Positions 5,929 to 13,676 of a stretch of 16,257 nt of DNA are shown here, piece by piece. The DNA comes from Candidatus Woesearchaeota archaeon (GTDB taxonomy: Archaea > Nanobdellota > Nanobdellia > Woesearchaeales > SKIA01). Both the position numbers and the translations under genes were made by a program. Position 1 is the stretch's first letter, and each line of letters starts with the position of its first letter. The notes under the pieces are model-generated. The model worked only from the letters and a program-made list of their open reading frames with translations. It made no database searches and was not told the origin of the DNA. The stretch lies in NCBI GenBank assembly GCA_007116645.1, contig SKIA01000062.1, positions 1-16,257 on the forward strand, written 5' to 3'.

Positions 5929-6353
5929 TGCCTGTATAAATCTACAACATGAGACACTGCTTCTTGCACTGACGAGAGTGCATGGCGTAAATCTTCATCA
6001 CAATGCACTGGGTAAAACTGTGCTGGGAATTCAAAAGGAAACTGCGTGTCCCACACAAAATCTGCCTTTTTTAGAGAACATGTGAATCGCCTATACTCTC
6101 TTTTTAACTGAGGAATAGGTTGCGTAGGATTATTCATCACGCCAGCTGCTAGCGCAGATGACCCGGTTGACAGGTAACCAGGAACAAACACGACGTTCTC
6201 AAACAAATGAAGCGGACGAATACCACCTGATAGCCGTAAAGGAAGTAAATGAACACCCCTATATGATGGATCTGGCGAAAACCATGAATTTGAGTCAGCA
6301 AGAACTTCTTTGGCACGATTAATACGTTCCTGTAACCTCGATTCTACACCCAT
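5925..6353 (-). CDS. Hypothetical protein, 142 aa
   Basis: The family is not recognised. Residues 1-20 form a charged helix (ESRLQERINRAKEVLADSN). A more hydrophobic central part follows (HLFENVVFVPGYLSTGSSAL, residues 49-68). The C-terminal half has basic and aromatic residues, with Cys92 and Cys118. There is no signal peptide or clear membrane segment. ATG 6353 is chosen because a TATA box is centred about 27 nt upstream and the frame further upstream lies inside rps7. The stop codon overlaps that of the convergent Dph2-like gene by four bases (TTAG). The gene occupies the place after rps7 where many archaea have the gene for EF-1A; it is not that gene. Confidence 0.6.
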   Translation of the reverse strand: MGVESRLQERINRAKEVLADSNSWFSPDPSYRGVHLLPLRLSGGIRPLHLFENVVFVPGYLSTGSSALAAGVMNNPTQPIPQLKREYRRFTCSLKKADFVWDTQFPFEFPAQFYPVHCDEDLRHALSSVQEAVSHVVDLYRH

Positions 6354-6361
6354 ACCTACGA

Positions 6362-6387
6362 AAACGAAAAAACAAGTATAAAAAAGT
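6362..6387 (-). promoter_or_regulatory. T-rich rps7 terminator combined with promoter of the 142-aa gene
   Basis: On the minus strand the 40-nt gap contains CTTTTTTATACTTGTTTTTT followed by further T-runs. Repeated T-runs after rps7 fit archaeal intrinsic termination. The TTTTTTATAC part is centred about 27 nt before ATG 6353 and can act as the TATA box of a leaderless mRNA. Confidence 0.55.
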
Positions 6388-6393
6388 GCGTGC

Positions 6394-7011
6394 TTATCGC
6401 GAGGAATCAGCGGTTCGCTCAAGGTCGATTTTCTTTTGGATAGCTTGCGACTGGTTTGAGCCGTTAGCAGCTGCAAGAATTTCGTCAGCAAGAGCTTGAG
6501 CAGTTGATTTCTTCTTGTTAAACGCCTTGTGAAATGCTGATTGAGACATTTGTCGCAACACGATATCAACGCGGCGCTGAGGAGCACATTCAACAGCTTT
6601 AGGGTAGCGAGCGCCACCGTATTCGATGTTAATGATTTCTTCACGTGGAGCAGCGGTTTCTATAGCGTCAATAAAGACAGCAATAGGGTTTTTCTTAGTG
6701 CGCTCCTCGATAATAGTAAGTGCGTCAAAGACGATGTCATACGCAGTGTTTGCGCGACCAGTGTTGTGACCGGATGAAACAACGTGCTTTTTACCTTTGT
6801 GACCAACAACCATCATCTTGTTGATGAGGCGCTCGACAATAAAGGATTTAGACTTGTGAAAGCGGTTACCAGCATAGCGTGCACCAGTTTTAGGAACGAT
6901 GCGAGGTTCCAAGTTGATATACGCAATAAGACCAGGGTCTGTTACTGAGATGCCAGAGACATCCCACTTGTTGAATGCGAGTATGTGTGGAGTTGCTGCT
7001 TTGTCTGCCAT
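6394..7011 (-). CDS. rps7: Ribosomal protein uS7
   Basis: The 205-residue product is archaeal-length uS7, the small-subunit head protein that nucleates 16S rRNA 3'-domain folding. Recognisable parts are KSKSFIVERLINKMMVVG, GRANTAYDIVFDALTIIEER, KNPIAVFIDAIETAAPREE and the ending AADSSR-like ERTADSSR. The ATG overlaps the rps12 stop as TAATG (7009-7013), showing translational coupling. It is the last gene of the RNA polymerase/ribosomal-protein run. A T-rich stretch follows the stop. Confidence 0.95.
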   Translation of the reverse strand: MADKAATPHILAFNKWDVSGISVTDPGLIAYINLEPRIVPKTGARYAGNRFHKSKSFIVERLINKMMVVGHKGKKHVVSSGHNTGRANTAYDIVFDALTIIEERTKKNPIAVFIDAIETAAPREEIINIEYGGARYPKAVECAPQRRVDIVLRQMSQSAFHKAFNKKKSTAQALADEILAAANGSNQSQAIQKKIDLERTADSSR

Positions 7012-7448
7012 TATTTTCTTGCCTTCTCAATCTTACCGCTTCTAAGAGCTTGGAGTGATTGATCATTAACTTTGATAACTTGCCAGCGAATACCTGAAAG
7101 ATCACCTTTAGAGCGACCCATCTTTCCGCCGATACGTTCGATCATGACTTCATCGTGCTCGTCAACGAGTTTGACAGCACCGTCACCAGGAAGAAAAGCC
7201 GTAACTTGTTTACCGTTCTTAATCAGTTGTACACGAACACACTTTCTCATAGCCGAGTTTGGTTGCTTTGCTTCAATCTGAACTTTCTCTAGAACAATAG
7301 CACTAGCTTGTGCTGAGCCTTCAAGTGGATCCGATTTTTTGAGCAGACCGTACTTTCGCTTCACAAACCATTTGCTAGACTCCTGGCTTTGTGCGCGGCG
7401 GCTTTTGAGTTTTGTGGCGGCGTTAAGACCGCTAGCTTTCTTTCCCAT
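7011..7448 (-). CDS. rps12: Ribosomal protein uS12
   Basis: The 145-residue product is uS12, part of the decoding centre. It carries the hallmark KQPNSAMRKCVRVQLIKNGK and the C-terminal GRSKGDLSGIRWQVIKVN. It starts MGKKASGLNAATKLKSRR, a normal archaeal start. ATG 7448 is chosen over an in-frame extension to 7541, which would run through the promoter block at 7468-7490 and into the preceding gene. The promoter places its TATA centre about 27 nt upstream, so a leaderless rps12-rps7 mRNA is expected in addition to readthrough from the polymerase operon. It overlaps rps7 by one base. Confidence 0.95.
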   Translation of the reverse strand: MGKKASGLNAATKLKSRRAQSQESSKWFVKRKYGLLKKSDPLEGSAQASAIVLEKVQIEAKQPNSAMRKCVRVQLIKNGKQVTAFLPGDGAVKLVDEHDEVMIERIGGKMGRSKGDLSGIRWQVIKVNDQSLQALRSGKIEKARK

Positions 7449-7467
7449 TACACTGCGAGAATGACAA

Positions 7468-7490
7468 GGTGTTTTTAAACGTTGCTGTTC
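7468..7490 (-). promoter_or_regulatory. Internal ribosomal-protein promoter of rps12-rps7 (copy 2 of a shared 23-nt block)
   Basis: The minus strand reads GAA followed by CAGCAACGTTTAAAAACACC, identical over 23 nt to 976-998 upstream of rps8e. In both places 19 nt separate the block from the ATG. The first bases overlap the stop of the NusA-like gene (7489-7491). It gives rps12-rps7 a promoter independent of the polymerase operon. Confidence 0.75.
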
Positions 7491-7905
7491 ATACAACCTT
7501 AATTTCTTGTACTTCGTAAAAACGACGCACCATCCACTCAAGGTTGCGCAGGTTGCGCGCTTGTTTTCCGATCAAAAGACCGTTGACGCGCTCATCCCCA
7601 CCAGTAATTACGACAAGACCGTCGCCGCGGTCCTCAATGTCTTTAACAGTGAGCGGAGCAATAAAATTACTGACTAACTCTTGGCGAGAAGGAGCAAATT
7701 CTGAAACGCGAACGCGCTTACCAAGACGTTTTTCAAGGTCTTTTAGGTTACTTGCTTTTTTGCCAAGCGCCTTGCCAAGTTCACCAGTAGCTACAACAAA
7801 TGTGAGCTTTCCGAGCGTGTCGTAAAAACAATCTTTTACGGCAGCGCCGGTTTTTTGCTCAAAATAGTTCATGAGCTTGATGAGTTCTTGGTCAAATACA
7901 GTCAT
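7489..7905 (-). CDS. nusA: Archaeal NusA-like KH-domain transcription factor
   Basis: The 138-residue product consists of two KH domains only, as in archaeal NusA, without the bacterial N-terminal polymerase-binding and S1 domains. KH1 has GELGKALGKKASNLKDLEKR and KH2 has LLIGKQARNLRNLEWMVRRF, each with a recognisable GxxG-type loop region. It is presumed to bind RNA and act in elongation or termination. Its place between rpl30e and rps12 is the classic archaeal order. The ATG overlaps the rpl30e stop as ATGA (7902-7905). The stop (TGA) lies within the promoter block of rps12. Confidence 0.93.
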   Translation of the reverse strand: MTVFDQELIKLMNYFEQKTGAAVKDCFYDTLGKLTFVVATGELGKALGKKASNLKDLEKRLGKRVRVSEFAPSRQELVSNFIAPLTVKDIEDRGDGLVVITGGDERVNGLLIGKQARNLRNLEWMVRRFYEVQEIKVV

Positions 7906-8162
7906 TTACGTACCGCGATAAACGAAATAGCAAACGGCTTACGACATACCGTTCCAAGCAACTGGTTATTAACATCCAAAGCAGTCACTGTTGCGCCAGC
8001 CATTTCGGCATAGTCTGCAACTGCTTTTCGCTCCACTTCAGGAGCGTTGCTTGCAATAAGTACGGTGTTTGCTTCTTGTCGCTCAAGTGAGCGAACAGTT
8101 TCGTTGTGCCCGATAACGAGCTTTCCTGCTTCTAATAATTTACGGATCTCTTCTGTAGTCAT
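7902..8162 (-). CDS. rpl30e: Ribosomal protein eL30
   Basis: The 86-residue product is a short member of the L30e/L7Ae RNA-binding fold. It shows EIRKLLEAGKLVIGHNETVR, then NTVLIASNAPEVERKAVADY, and a LGTVCRKPFAISFIAV ending, all typical of archaeal eL30 in the RNA polymerase operon. It is a large-subunit ribosomal component. It is about ten residues shorter than many archaeal homologues but all conserved parts are present. A GGGAG site lies six bases before the ATG. Its start overlaps the rpoA'' stop (ATGA, 8159-8162) and its stop overlaps the nusA start in the same way. Confidence 0.93.
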   Translation of the reverse strand: MTTEEIRKLLEAGKLVIGHNETVRSLERQEANTVLIASNAPEVERKAVADYAEMAGATVTALDVNNQLLGTVCRKPFAISFIAVRK

Positions 8163-9295
8163 TCTTTACTCCCAGTCTTGGTTACCAACTTAGGAATCCC
8201 TGTACCGATAGGGATTGGTTGGTTGACCATGACGTTCTCCACAACGCTGTTTAGATAATCTGTTTCTCCAACAAGCGCTGCGTTAATGATGTGTTTAAAC
8301 GGCGTCTCAAACGATGCTCGTGCAAGTACAGACGCTTTTTCACGCACAATACCCGTACGGTTGATACCTTGCAAGTCGCCGCCCATAGTCATGGTGTCAG
8401 CAACAAGCATGATGTGCCGCGTATCAATGTTTAGACCTTGCGTGTTGAGAACTTTCAAGACTTCCTTGATGATAAGGTGTCTTGCCGCCTCAATACCCAA
8501 GAGTGCTTCAACTTCGTACAAGTCGTTTGAGTACGTGCGTGTTTCGTCAACAAAGTCAAGGGCAAACACTTCTTTGAGGTTTGTTCCTGCGGTGACGATA
8601 ACATATTCTTCGCCTCGCTTAACAGGAAGGACTTGTGATACTCCTTTGATGCCAGTAACGTATACTCCGCGTACTTTTTCTTTGACGCGATACAAGTCGT
8701 TAAGAGATTGGTCTTTTCCTGGTGTGATGATGATAGATGATCCTTTCAGAGCAACTTTCATTTTCTTAAATCCCTTTGAAAGAATACGTGCAACAGCATC
8801 TACTGATGAATCAACCGCTTCAAGACGCTTTGTGTCCAAAGCAACAGTGAGTGATGGAGCCGCGATATCAATACTAAATGATGTTGCGTAATCCTCAATA
8901 GTTGTTTCTTTGATGCGCATAGCTGCAATCTTGATGTCTTTTCCTTCGTTATATGGAGGTCTCAAATAGACTTCCATGGTAGGCGTCTTCATCGTTTTAC
9001 GAGCGTCAAAGACCTCAATAATACGCGGAAGACCCATAGTGACCTGCATCTCAGATACTCCTGCAAAGTGGAAGGTGTTTAGCGTCATTTGTGTTGACGG
9101 TTCTCCAATACTTTCAGCAGCAACAATACCAACAGCATCACCTGGTTCTACTTGTGCATTAATGTACTCTTCATACACTGCTTCTAAGACGTTTTTGGTT
9201 TTCGCGTCAGTAGCTCCTTTTGGGAGGTGTTGTTGTACTTGCTCAATGATTGCTTGAGGAAGCTTGTCTTGATACTCTAGGAATACGTCTGCCAT
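8159..9295 (-). CDS. rpoA2: DNA-directed RNA polymerase subunit A''
   Basis: The 378-residue product is the C-terminal part of the largest RNA polymerase subunit, separate from A' as usual in archaea. The trigger-loop region is at about residues 60-80 (ESIGEPSTQMTLNTFHFAGV). The jaw and C-terminal cleft parts follow, ending near PIPIGTGIPKL. The length is normal and no intein is present. The ATG is one base after the A' stop. A GGTGG site seven bases upstream lies inside the end of rpoA'. It overlaps rpl30e by four bases. Confidence 0.97.
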   Translation of the reverse strand: MADVFLEYQDKLPQAIIEQVQQHLPKGATDAKTKNVLEAVYEEYINAQVEPGDAVGIVAAESIGEPSTQMTLNTFHFAGVSEMQVTMGLPRIIEVFDARKTMKTPTMEVYLRPPYNEGKDIKIAAMRIKETTIEDYATSFSIDIAAPSLTVALDTKRLEAVDSSVDAVARILSKGFKKMKVALKGSSIIITPGKDQSLNDLYRVKEKVRGVYVTGIKGVSQVLPVKRGEEYVIVTAGTNLKEVFALDFVDETRTYSNDLYEVEALLGIEAARHLIIKEVLKVLNTQGLNIDTRHIMLVADTMTMGGDLQGINRTGIVREKASVLARASFETPFKHIINAALVGETDYLNSVVENVMVNQPIPIGTGIPKLVTKTGSKE

Positions 9296-9296
9296 T

Positions 9297-11861
9297 TTAA
9301 TCCACCTGCTCGATGATCTTTTTCACATCGATTTTTCCGCCCTGTGTACGAGGAACGCTCATACCGTCTTCTCCGTATGAGAACTGAACGACCTTGCCTC
9401 CAGCGTCACGCACAGTACCATCGTACTCAATGCGCAAGTCTTGAAGAGCGTTTGCTAGTCGTCGGTATAAGTAACCGCTCTTTGGCGTACGAAGAGCCGT
9501 ATCCATCAGTGAATCGCGACCAGTCATTGCCATGAAGAAAAACTCCCATGGTTTCATACCTTGCCTAAAGCCTCGCTGAATAAATCCGCGAGCAGCAGGC
9601 GAGAGGTCGTGAGCTGCAAAACACGATAGGGTGCGGTCTTTGTATCCGCGATCGATTCGTCCACCACGGAAACTCTGTTGACCAACACACGCAGCCATCT
9701 GCGACATGTTGATTACGTTACCACGAGCACCGCTTGTTGCCATGATCATTACTGGTCCGTCAACAGGCGCAGTTTCTGCTGCTACTGCACCAGCAGCGTT
9801 ACGTGCTTTGTTTAACCGGTCAAGGATTCTTAGTTCAAGCGTTTCTTCTGCTGAGCGCCCAGGAAGGGGCTCTAGCTTTTTGCTCTTGTACTGTGTGATG
9901 AGGTCTTCAACGTCTTTTTCAGCGTCAACCAACACTTTCTCTACTTCTGCGTCAGACTCCGCTGCCAAGACGATGTCGTCATAGGTGAACGAGAATCCGT
10001 ACACAAGAAGTGTTTGTGTTCCAAGACGATAAAACTTTCCGAGGATGTCTAGTGCTTGGTCTTCTCCGAACTTCTTGTGAATGTTTCTCAGCATCAGTCC
10101 AGCACCTTCACCAAGGTTTGCTTTATCCATGAATCCTTCTTTGAGAACACCGTTTTCGATAACAACAGGAGTTCCTCCTCTTGTTTCGCCAGTAAACTCA
10201 AAGCCATCAGGAAGCAATACCGAGAAGATATCTCGTCCGTGCACTGTAGGCGTGTTTGGAAGGCGCGAAAAGTCTGTTACTCCAATCATTGAGAGTAAGT
10301 CGATTGCGTCTTCGCGTTTGAGCTCTAGGTATCGCGTAAGGATATAGTTTCCAGTGATTGCGTCTTGGTTACACCCAATAATTGACAATCCATACCTTGG
10401 CGAGATGATTTGTGTCTGAACCTGCATGAGCACTTCAGCTTCAGCGCGAGCTTCTTCTGTTTGAGGTACGTGTAAGTTCATCTCGTCACCGTCAAAGTCT
10501 GCGTTGTACGGAGCACAAACTGCAGGGTTTAAGCGGAAAGTCTTTCCAGGAAGGACACGGATGCGGTGTGCCATCATGCTCATCTTGTGCAAGCTTGGCT
10601 GGCGGTTAAAGAGCGCGATGTCTCCGTCCATGAGGTGTCTTTCAACAACAAATCCTGGTTGGAATTCTTCTAAGAGCTGTTCTTTAGTCTCGTCGCTGAT
10701 CTTCTTTTTCTTACCGTCAGGGCGCACGATATAGTTGCTTCCTGGGTATGCGTCAGGTCCTCGTTCAACAAACTGTTTGAGGTAGGCAGCGTTCCATTCA
10801 GTCACTCGTTCAGGAACGGTGAGTTTCATAGCTACAGCTTTTGGGATACCTACTTCGTTCAGCTCGATTTTTGGGTCTGGACTAATAACGGTACGTGCTG
10901 AGAAGTTTGTTCTCTTACCAGCAAGGTTGTGTCTGATACGGCCTTCTTTTGACTTGATACGTGCAGTCAATGTTTTTAGTGGCTGACCAGAGCGGTGCCG
11001 TGCAGGCGGGAGCTGTGATACTTCGTTGTCATAAAACGTTGTTACGTGGTATTGCAACAAGTCCCAGAGGTCTTCAATAATGATTTCTGGTGCTCCAGCG
11101 TTGATGTTTTCAAACAATCGCTGGTTGATACGTACAATGTCACCGAGCTTGTGAGTGAGGTCGTCTTCTGAGCGCTCACCGCTCTCAAGCGTGATTGACG
11201 GGCGCATCGTTACTGGTGGGATCGCAAGGATTGTTTGCACAAGCCACTCAGGACGAACGAATTTTGGGTTCAGACCAAAGATTGCCATGTCGTCATCGGT
11301 GATGCGCTCAAGGCGTGTTCGTACTTCGATTGGACTGATACGTCGGTCGTTTTCAAGATAGGTGGTTGGTCTGTCAAGACTGATTTTTTGTTGTTTTGCA
11401 ACGCAGTGCGGGCACTTCTTAATCGTCTTAAGACTCTTCATTGATTCCTTAATTGCAAAGCGTCGTGCTGAGAGGCCGCCTTCTTTTTCTGCTCTGTCAA
11501 AGTGAGCAGCAAGGTCGTCTCGTTTCTCGTTAGGAATGAGGATGCGTCCACAGTCGCGACACGTGGTTCGGAGCAAGTCAAGCACGATGCGTGCAAACTT
11601 TACGTGAACAACAGGCCTTGCAAGGCTGATGTATCCGAAGTGTCCTTGACATTCTTTGAGTCGCTGACCGCACGTCTTACAGCGAAGACCAGGATCGATA
11701 ACACCTAGGCGGACGTCCATAAGACCACCGTCTACAGGGTATCCTTCCATGTCATACAATTCAGGAGTGACTACCTTTGCGGCAGACATGTCTTTGATTT
11801 GTTGCGGGCTTAAAATGCCAAATTGGATGGCGCGTAGTTTTTTGCTAATGTGTTGTTCCAT
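9297..11861 (-). CDS. rpoA1: DNA-directed RNA polymerase subunit A'
   Basis: The 854-residue product is the N-terminal part of the largest subunit. The clamp zinc sites are at Cys61, Cys64, Cys71, His74 and at Cys101, Cys104, Cys150, Cys153. The active-site motif NADFDGD is at residues 453-459 and supplies the three aspartates that hold the catalytic magnesium. The C-terminal part has GREGL-type MTGRDSLMDTALRTPKSGY and YDGTVRD. The length is in the usual range and no intein interrupts the NADFDGD region. An AGGAG site overlaps the rpoB' stop codon, nine bases before the ATG. It lies between rpoB' and rpoA'' in the standard order. Confidence 0.97.
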   Translation of the reverse strand: MEQHISKKLRAIQFGILSPQQIKDMSAAKVVTPELYDMEGYPVDGGLMDVRLGVIDPGLRCKTCGQRLKECQGHFGYISLARPVVHVKFARIVLDLLRTTCRDCGRILIPNEKRDDLAAHFDRAEKEGGLSARRFAIKESMKSLKTIKKCPHCVAKQQKISLDRPTTYLENDRRISPIEVRTRLERITDDDMAIFGLNPKFVRPEWLVQTILAIPPVTMRPSITLESGERSEDDLTHKLGDIVRINQRLFENINAGAPEIIIEDLWDLLQYHVTTFYDNEVSQLPPARHRSGQPLKTLTARIKSKEGRIRHNLAGKRTNFSARTVISPDPKIELNEVGIPKAVAMKLTVPERVTEWNAAYLKQFVERGPDAYPGSNYIVRPDGKKKKISDETKEQLLEEFQPGFVVERHLMDGDIALFNRQPSLHKMSMMAHRIRVLPGKTFRLNPAVCAPYNADFDGDEMNLHVPQTEEARAEAEVLMQVQTQIISPRYGLSIIGCNQDAITGNYILTRYLELKREDAIDLLSMIGVTDFSRLPNTPTVHGRDIFSVLLPDGFEFTGETRGGTPVVIENGVLKEGFMDKANLGEGAGLMLRNIHKKFGEDQALDILGKFYRLGTQTLLVYGFSFTYDDIVLAAESDAEVEKVLVDAEKDVEDLITQYKSKKLEPLPGRSAEETLELRILDRLNKARNAAGAVAAETAPVDGPVMIMATSGARGNVINMSQMAACVGQQSFRGGRIDRGYKDRTLSCFAAHDLSPAARGFIQRGFRQGMKPWEFFFMAMTGRDSLMDTALRTPKSGYLYRRLANALQDLRIEYDGTVRDAGGKVVQFSYGEDGMSVPRTQGGKIDVKKIIEQVD

Positions 11862-11873
11862 GATATGATACTC

Positions 11874-13676
11874 CTAGTACTTGCTCTCCAGCAAGAGTTT
11901 GGGATAAATCCCGAGGGCTTTGAACTCGTCGAGCATTAGCTTGAATGCATAGCTCACTTCTACGTTTGAAACGTCAGTGTTGTCGCCGCACATCGTACAG
12001 GATCCGCGGTTTCTGCGGAAGTCCCAGGTGGCGACCATACCACAGTTTTCACAGATAGGAACGACTGTTCCGTCTGCATCAAACCGCTCTTTGAGCAAGA
12101 GTGATGCTCCGTGAGCAACAAAGGTATCTTTCTCCATCTCTCCAAGTCGCAGACCACCTTCTTTTGCACGACCTTCTGTTGGTTGGCGCGTTAAGAGTTG
12201 GATTGGACCGCGTGCTCTTGAGTGCAGCTTGTTTGCGACCATGTGTTTTAGACGCATGTAGTACATGTTACCGACCATGATGTTTGCGATAAACTTTTCC
12301 CCAGTAATCGCGTTAAACATGGTTTCAAGGCCTGATTCTTGAAATCCGTGGCTTGCAAGTTCTGCTCTGATGTCTTGTTCTTTTTCTGACTCGAATAATG
12401 TTGAATCAATAAAGCGTCCTGAGAGTGCACCAGTTTTTGCTCCGATAATCTCAATAAGGTGCGATACCGTCATCCGGCTTGGGATTCCGTGAGGACCAAA
12501 GATGAGGTCTGGGCGGATTCCTGATGCGGTGAATGGTACGTCTTCTTCAGGAACGATAAGGCCGATAACTCCTTTTTGTCCGTGGCGGCTTGTGAACTTG
12601 TCACCAATTTCTGGCGTTCTGTCGTCACGAATACGTACTTGGACGAGTTTGTTTCCTTCCTCGTTTTCTGTTAGTAAGACAAAGTCGATGATTCCTTCTT
12701 CTCCGTGCTTGAGCGTTACTGAAGATTCTCTTCGTGCACTGCTGGTGAGGTTGTACTCATCCATTGCTGACAAGAATCTTGGCGGTGATGTTTTACCAAT
12801 GATAACGTCTCCTTCGCGCACGTGTGCTTCTGGGAAGATGATACCGTCGTCTTGTAGGAATCGGTAGTCGTGTTCTGAGCGGTAGCCTTTGGTTTCTTTG
12901 TCTGGCAATGAAACTTCGTCGATAAGACCGCCGGAGTATCTGAGCTCTTCAGTTGCTACAGGTCTAAAGTATGCTGATCGACCCATACCGCGCTGGATAC
13001 TTCCTTGGTTGATAACGACTGCGTCTTCCATGTTATACCCTTCGTATGAGAGAACTGCAATAGTTACGTTCTGTCCTGATGGGTGTTTGTTAAAGTCTGA
13101 CAACTCGTGCATGATTGTTTGTACAAGAGGTCGTTGTGGGTAGTGAAGTACCGATAAGTCCACGTCCATTCGTGTGTAAAAGTTTGCTGCGTACAAACCA
13201 ACTGCTTGCTTTTGGTTTTTTGCACCTTGCGCGTTACGTACACCGTGGTTGTGTTGACCAAACGGTACAAGTGCGGTTGCAAGGCCAGTGATTGCCATAG
13301 GAGCGACTTCTAGGTGGGTTGTTTCTTTGACAACGTCGTGTTCGTAGAATGCTACAAGGCATCCTTCTTCTTCTGTTGCGTCAACGTACTCAATGATTCC
13401 TTGTTTGACAAGGTCTGTCCATGACAACTCATTTTTTTGTAGTTGTTCTACGTGGCGTGGTGTGAGTAAGACTTTTCCGTCTTTTACAACGAGTAATGGT
13501 CGAACGACACGTCCAGCGCAGGTTTCTACGGTGACTGCGTCGGTGTCTTTGTTATACAAAACGTTCACTCCAGCAGGGAGTTTTCCCATGCGGCGTTCTG
13601 AGCGAATGCGTTCAATAAAGTCTTGCGGGTCTTTTACGGTGCCCGCATATTTGTGGTCTACGAATACTTCAGTCAT
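11874..13676 (-). CDS. rpoB1: DNA-directed RNA polymerase subunit B'
   Basis: The 600-residue product is the C-terminal half of the second-largest subunit. Characteristic motifs are YEGYNMEDA at 211-219 and GDKFTSRHGQKG at 358-369, the region lining the hybrid-binding site. A zinc ribbon lies near the end at Cys542, Cys545, Cys560 and Cys563. It ends YPKLLLESKY. The split between B'' and B' is the arrangement seen in several euryarchaeal and some other archaeal lineages. The gene has a full GGAGGT Shine-Dalgarno site (13683-13688) with a six-base spacer, and its ATG overlaps the B'' stop as ATGA. There is a 12-nt gap to rpoA'. Confidence 0.97.
   Translation of the reverse strand: MTEVFVDHKYAGTVKDPQDFIERIRSERRMGKLPAGVNVLYNKDTDAVTVETCAGRVVRPLLVVKDGKVLLTPRHVEQLQKNELSWTDLVKQGIIEYVDATEEEGCLVAFYEHDVVKETTHLEVAPMAITGLATALVPFGQHNHGVRNAQGAKNQKQAVGLYAANFYTRMDVDLSVLHYPQRPLVQTIMHELSDFNKHPSGQNVTIAVLSYEGYNMEDAVVINQGSIQRGMGRSAYFRPVATEELRYSGGLIDEVSLPDKETKGYRSEHDYRFLQDDGIIFPEAHVREGDVIIGKTSPPRFLSAMDEYNLTSSARRESSVTLKHGEEGIIDFVLLTENEEGNKLVQVRIRDDRTPEIGDKFTSRHGQKGVIGLIVPEEDVPFTASGIRPDLIFGPHGIPSRMTVSHLIEIIGAKTGALSGRFIDSTLFESEKEQDIRAELASHGFQESGLETMFNAITGEKFIANIMVGNMYYMRLKHMVANKLHSRARGPIQLLTRQPTEGRAKEGGLRLGEMEKDTFVAHGASLLLKERFDADGTVVPICENCGMVATWDFRRNRGSCTMCGDNTDVSNVEVSYAFKLMLDEFKALGIYPKLLLESKY

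Noticed and set aside
6354..6644. N-terminal extension of the 142-aa protein into rps7
   Set aside because: The added residues lie out of frame inside rps7 and cross a T-rich terminator/TATA region; ATG 6353 fits the leaderless pattern.
7449..7541. In-frame N-terminal extension of rps12
   Set aside because: It would run through the shared promoter block and into the NusA-like gene; uS12 proteins begin at the chosen ATG.
8286..8891. Plus-strand open frame of 201 codons inside rpoA''
   Set aside because: It is an antisense shadow of a highly conserved gene; the product has Ser/Arg-rich composition typical of a reversed coding frame and no promoter.
9297..11861. Intein or intron in the RNA polymerase genes
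   Set aside because: All subunits have normal lengths and uninterrupted active-site motifs.
13673..13676. Possible frameshift splitting rpoB
   Set aside because: The junction is at the natural archaeal B''/B' boundary, with an ATGA overlap and a full GGAGGT site before B'.
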